Assembly (NCBI GenBank): GCA_937927335.1
Contig: CALBDU010000004.1
Span: 186,001 to 250,000 of the forward strand
Length of the DNA stretch: 64,000 bases
Direction: 5' to 3'
Source of the DNA: an uncultured Clostridium sp.
Lineage (GTDB): Bacteria > Bacillota > Clostridia > Clostridiales > Clostridiaceae
Shown here: positions 62,425 through 64,000 of the stretch, piece by piece
How positions within the stretch are numbered: position 1 is the stretch's first letter
How the letters are laid out: the number at the start of each line of letters is the position of its first letter
Position numbers and translations under genes: made by a program
The notes under the pieces: model-generated
Told to the model about the DNA's origin: nothing
Seen by the model: the letters and a program-made list of their open reading frames with translations, nothing else
Database searches by the model: none

Positions 62425-62833
62425 TTAATAACCTCCCAGCAATATATTAATCTCTTTTTATAATTCTACATATTTTACTAAAATCCTCTTTAATGTTATT
62501 TATTGTAATAAAGATATATATCTTTTATATAAATTAGCTAAAGTAACGAAGAACTATAGAAAATATGATGTAATTGCGAATTTAGTGAGATTGTATTATT
62601 TATAATCTTCTTGTAGTAATCATAACGGTTATTAACTCATATGGCTAAAACTCATGTGATTTTTGCTGTATGTAAATTATGAGTGGAGCGGAATGCGAAT
62701 AGAATTATTAACTATATTATATGAAAGAAAAGCCATTTCATCATAAGTTTATATGTTTTGAGGTTTTATTTTAATAGATGTGAAGCAATTAAAAATGAAT
62801 CATGTTTGACATTAATTTCAATTGTGTGTAACA
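62425..62833. other. AT-rich stretch with no recognised gene
   Basis: This 409-bp stretch between the cargo gene and the right arm-type repeat has no ORF with a convincing ribosome binding site. It holds the minus-strand promoter region of the cargo gene near its right-hand start and scattered AT-rich tracts. I see nothing further. Confidence 0.6.
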
Positions 62834-62861
62834 TGTAAAATATGAGGTGGACTGATATGCA
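62834..62861 (+). repeat. Candidate integrase arm-type site (right)
   Basis: TGTAAAATATGAGGTGGACTGATATGCA, sharing the last 12 bp exactly with 58275-58286. It ends 65 bp before the attR core. Confidence 0.6.
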
Positions 62862-62925
62862 GTCAAATTTCAAAATGTACTAAACACAAGATATATAAGT
62901 GGGCGGACAGAGGTTAAAGCTTTTA

Positions 62926-62997
62926 GCCAGTCTTCAAAACTGTGTTGCCGTGCTAAGACCACGACGGGTGGGTTCGATTCCCACATACTCCCGCCAA
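62926..62997 (+). repeat. attR: 72-bp tRNA-Sec fragment
   Basis: This is the same 72 bp as 58128-58199, from the anticodon stem to CCA+A. The preceding bases (GGGCGGACAGAGG...) cannot pair with the TACTCCC acceptor end without two mismatches, and the D-arm differs, so this is not a second tRNA gene but the right att site of the element. Confidence 0.95.
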
Positions 62998-63006
62998 TTG
63001 AGATTT

Positions 63007-63027
63007 AAGCCCTTCGGGGCTTTTTTT
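63007..63027 (+). terminator. Terminator, probably the original selC terminator
   Basis: AAGCCC (63007-63012) pairs with GGGCTT (63017-63022) around TTCG, with seven T. No gene lies just before it other than the attR fragment, so it likely ended selC before integration. Confidence 0.85.
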
Positions 63028-63033
63028 ATTTTA

Positions 63034-63168
63034 AATATAAATTTTACCACCTTTTTCCCAGGCAATCTGTTCTAAGCTCATACCTTCAAGTTGTATTTCT
63101 GGAATTATGGTAATTGGCGGTACTGCATCCAATCGGAGCAAAATTTTTATTAAAAGTCCGCAACCATT
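63034..63168 (-). pseudogene. C-terminal gene remnant
   Basis: A minus-strand frame of 45 codons ends with LEGMSLEQIAWEKGGKIYI and a TAA at 63031-63033. It is bounded upstream by TGA, past which the same frame continues protein-like (GLPIGMIKAVRYIKL). It has no start signals. This looks like the tail of a decayed gene. I cannot identify it. Confidence 0.35.
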
Positions 63169-63412
63169 TCAATAAGAACGTAACTTTATATACCGGACTG
63201 CTTTTATCATTCCAATCGGGAGTCCAACTTTATGTCCGCGCTCCCATCTGTGCAAAATTTCAAGTAGTGTGCAGATTTTTTGGATTAATAATTAATTTTC
63301 GGCTATATTTTGTGTAAATTATGGGTTTATACGTTAAATTTCAGATATATTTACGTTTATTTTGAACATTAATTGAAATTTTGCTCACTTTCGCCAAAAA
63401 TTCAAGGTTCGC

Positions 63413-63514
63413 GTTTCTCAAGTCACTAATGAAGAGTTCCAATCTCATCGGGCAAGGCTGGAGTTTCTCAAATCTCTAATAAAGTATTACCAATCTCTCA
63501 TAGTCAAGGTCGGA
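63413..63514 (+). repeat. Degenerate tandem repeat (two units of about 51 bp)
   Basis: GTTTCTCAAGTCACTAATGA... (63413-63462) and GTTTCTCAAATCTCTAATAA... (63463-63514) align over their length, each ending in a CAAGG(T)C-GGA stretch. A third, poorer unit may precede (63380-63412). No ORF uses them. The surrounding 63170-63740 contains no gene I can support apart from remnants. Confidence 0.6.
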
Positions 63515-63755
63515 TAACCTTAAAGATTAAAATCATCCATAAACTAAGCTTGTCTACGCTTTTATATGAGGCAACAACCAAAAAGTACATCCAAGAGCAA
63601 GAAAACACCACATCATATACGGCGATAAATTTGTAATGGAAATTTGAAAAATCGTATATAGTCTAATTATGTCAAACGAAATATTTGGAAATATAAAGGT
63701 TTATTAAAATTAATGTAGAATATTTAGTAATTAATAAGGATAAGGAGGTGTCATA

Positions 63756-63887
63756 ATGAAAAACTTAGTTAAGAGATCAATGAAATTGTTTGGTAGTGTT
63801 GCTTTATTATTAGGTGTATTAGTGATTGGACCTAATTCTTCCTTTTTTGCATACCAGCCAAAATGCCCAGATGAACTTCTGAAGTAA
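63756..63887 (+). CDS. AgrD-like cyclic peptide autoinducer precursor (Ser-type ring)
   Basis: ATG 63756 follows AAGGAGGTG. The 43-aa product has a basic amphipathic N-terminus (MKNLVKRSMKLFG), a hydrophobic stretch and the tail NSSFFAYQPKCPDELLK. AgrD precursors show this layout: leader, ring peptide, then a charged P-x-x-L tail. The ring would be Ser28-Ser29-Phe30-Phe31-Ala32, aligning with the five-residue Cys ring of C. perfringens AgrD, which is followed by HQPEEPKSL. Ser at the Cys place would give a lactone. No AgrB is seen before it; it may be encoded to the right, beyond the window. Confidence 0.75.
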   Translation: MKNLVKRSMKLFGSVALLLGVLVIGPNSSFFAYQPKCPDELLK

Positions 63888-63901
63888 AGACATATTCAAT
63901 G

Positions 63902-63933
63902 AAATGAGAGCCTAAGACTCTCATTTTGCTTTA
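63902..63933 (+). terminator. Intrinsic terminator after AgrD-like gene
   Basis: AAATGAGAG (63902-63910) pairs with CTCTCATTT (63918-63926), loop CCTAAGA, then TGCTTT. It could attenuate the transcript ahead of the next gene. Confidence 0.75.
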
Positions 63934-63967
63934 ACAATATATTATTTTGAAATAAGGATGATAATTA

Positions 63968-64000
63968 ATGGATATAATTACAACTAAAATAGTAGATTTT
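63968..64000 (+). CDS. Unidentified gene start (3' truncated by window edge)
   Basis: ATG 63968 after AAATAAGGATGATAATTA opens a frame MDIITTKIVDF that runs off the right edge. Its position after an AgrD-like gene makes AgrB (the precursor-processing membrane protease) or another agr component plausible. Eleven residues do not identify it. Confidence 0.5.
   Translation, partial: MDIITTKIVDF

Larger units (their letters stand above)
58128..62997. mobile_element. Compact tyrosine-integrase element integrated in selC
   Basis: The region between the identical 72-bp repeats (58128-58199 and 62926-62997) carries an integrase next to attL, a winged-helix protein, a ribbon-helix-helix protein, a serine recombinase and a membrane-anchored cargo protein. 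Other than the integrase, all genes are on the minus strand. It is AT-richer than the flanking selenium genes. No relaxase, capsid or conjugation gene is present, so it is a small satellite-type or mobilisable integrative element or a decayed one. The terminator beyond attR is probably the original selC terminator. Confidence 0.88.

Noticed and set aside
63114..63317. 67-codon plus-strand frame
   Set aside because: No ribosome binding site, composition unlike neighbouring proteins and it overlaps degenerate repeats and a more protein-like minus-strand remnant.
63413..63514. CRISPR array
   Set aside because: Only two degenerate units, no constant repeat with variable spacers and no cas genes in the window.

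Overview
The window reads as the chromosome of a low-GC, Gram-positive, endospore-forming Clostridium-type anaerobe. The evidence is strong AGGAGG-type ribosome binding sites, Thr-specific T-box leaders, the cotJABC spore-coat operon, a SpoIVFA/SpoIVFB-like pair, a Spo0E-like phosphatase, the mreBCD-pbp2-minCDE-rodA block and the rplU-prp-rpmA-obg order. It also carries a complete selenocysteine module (selD, selA, selB, selC), so the organism makes selenoproteins. The species cannot be fixed from this sequence alone.

Layout. 1-8.8 kb: a partial EamA permease, tRNA-Leu(CAA), a NifU-like scaffold with its GGGtGRT partner, two overlapping very small ORFs on the minus strand, a TfoX C-terminal protein, RNase Z, a second EamA permease, an FTR1-like permease, cotJABC and an MFS transporter. 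8.8-15.4 kb: polA, coaE, a lytic transglycosylase, two tandem T-box leaders reading ACU, then hom-thrB. 15.5-18.3 kb: tRNA-Leu(GAG) followed at once by a structured RNA. The 3' strand of that RNA is duplicated 2.4 kb downstream, and the two copies bracket a Spo0E-like gene and an orphan sensor kinase. 18.3-20.9 kb: DUF3189 and two proteins I cannot assign. 21-27.4 kb: glucokinase, a fused OtsA-OtsB, a GH65 phosphorylase and beta-phosphoglucomutase, which together form a trehalose synthesis and recovery cycle. 27.5-29.5 kb: GNAT, NlpC/P60 and SPOR proteins. 29.6-39.5 kb: DUF4321, maf, radC, then the cell-shape and division cluster ending in mgsA. 39.6-51.7 kb: spoIVFA/FB-like genes, a radical SAM pair, RNase G, L21-Prp-L27, obg, yhbY, nadD, yqeK, an LCP enzyme, ridA and a pseudouridine synthase. 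51.7-58.2 kb: a D,D-carboxypeptidase, comEA and selD-selA-selB-selC, where selD is itself a selenoprotein with an in-frame UGA at codon 14.

58.1-63.0 kb is a compact integrated element of 4,798 bp, measured repeat to repeat. It sits in the 3' part of selC (tRNA-Sec) between identical 72-bp direct repeats. It encodes a tyrosine integrase, a winged-helix protein, a ribbon-helix-helix protein, a serine recombinase and a membrane-anchored cargo protein. It also has candidate integrase arm sites beside both att copies, a cluster of five TGCC-GGCA dyads and a set of TTTRCGAAT sites. 63.0-64.0 kb holds gene remnants and degenerate repeats, then a 43-aa AgrD-like autoinducer precursor with Ser at the usual Cys position of the ring, and the first codons of an unidentified gene.

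The observations most worth following are the RNA-3'-end duplication around the sporulation-type kinase cassette, the selC element, the Ser-type AgrD and the selenocysteine-containing selD, which a standard gene caller truncates.
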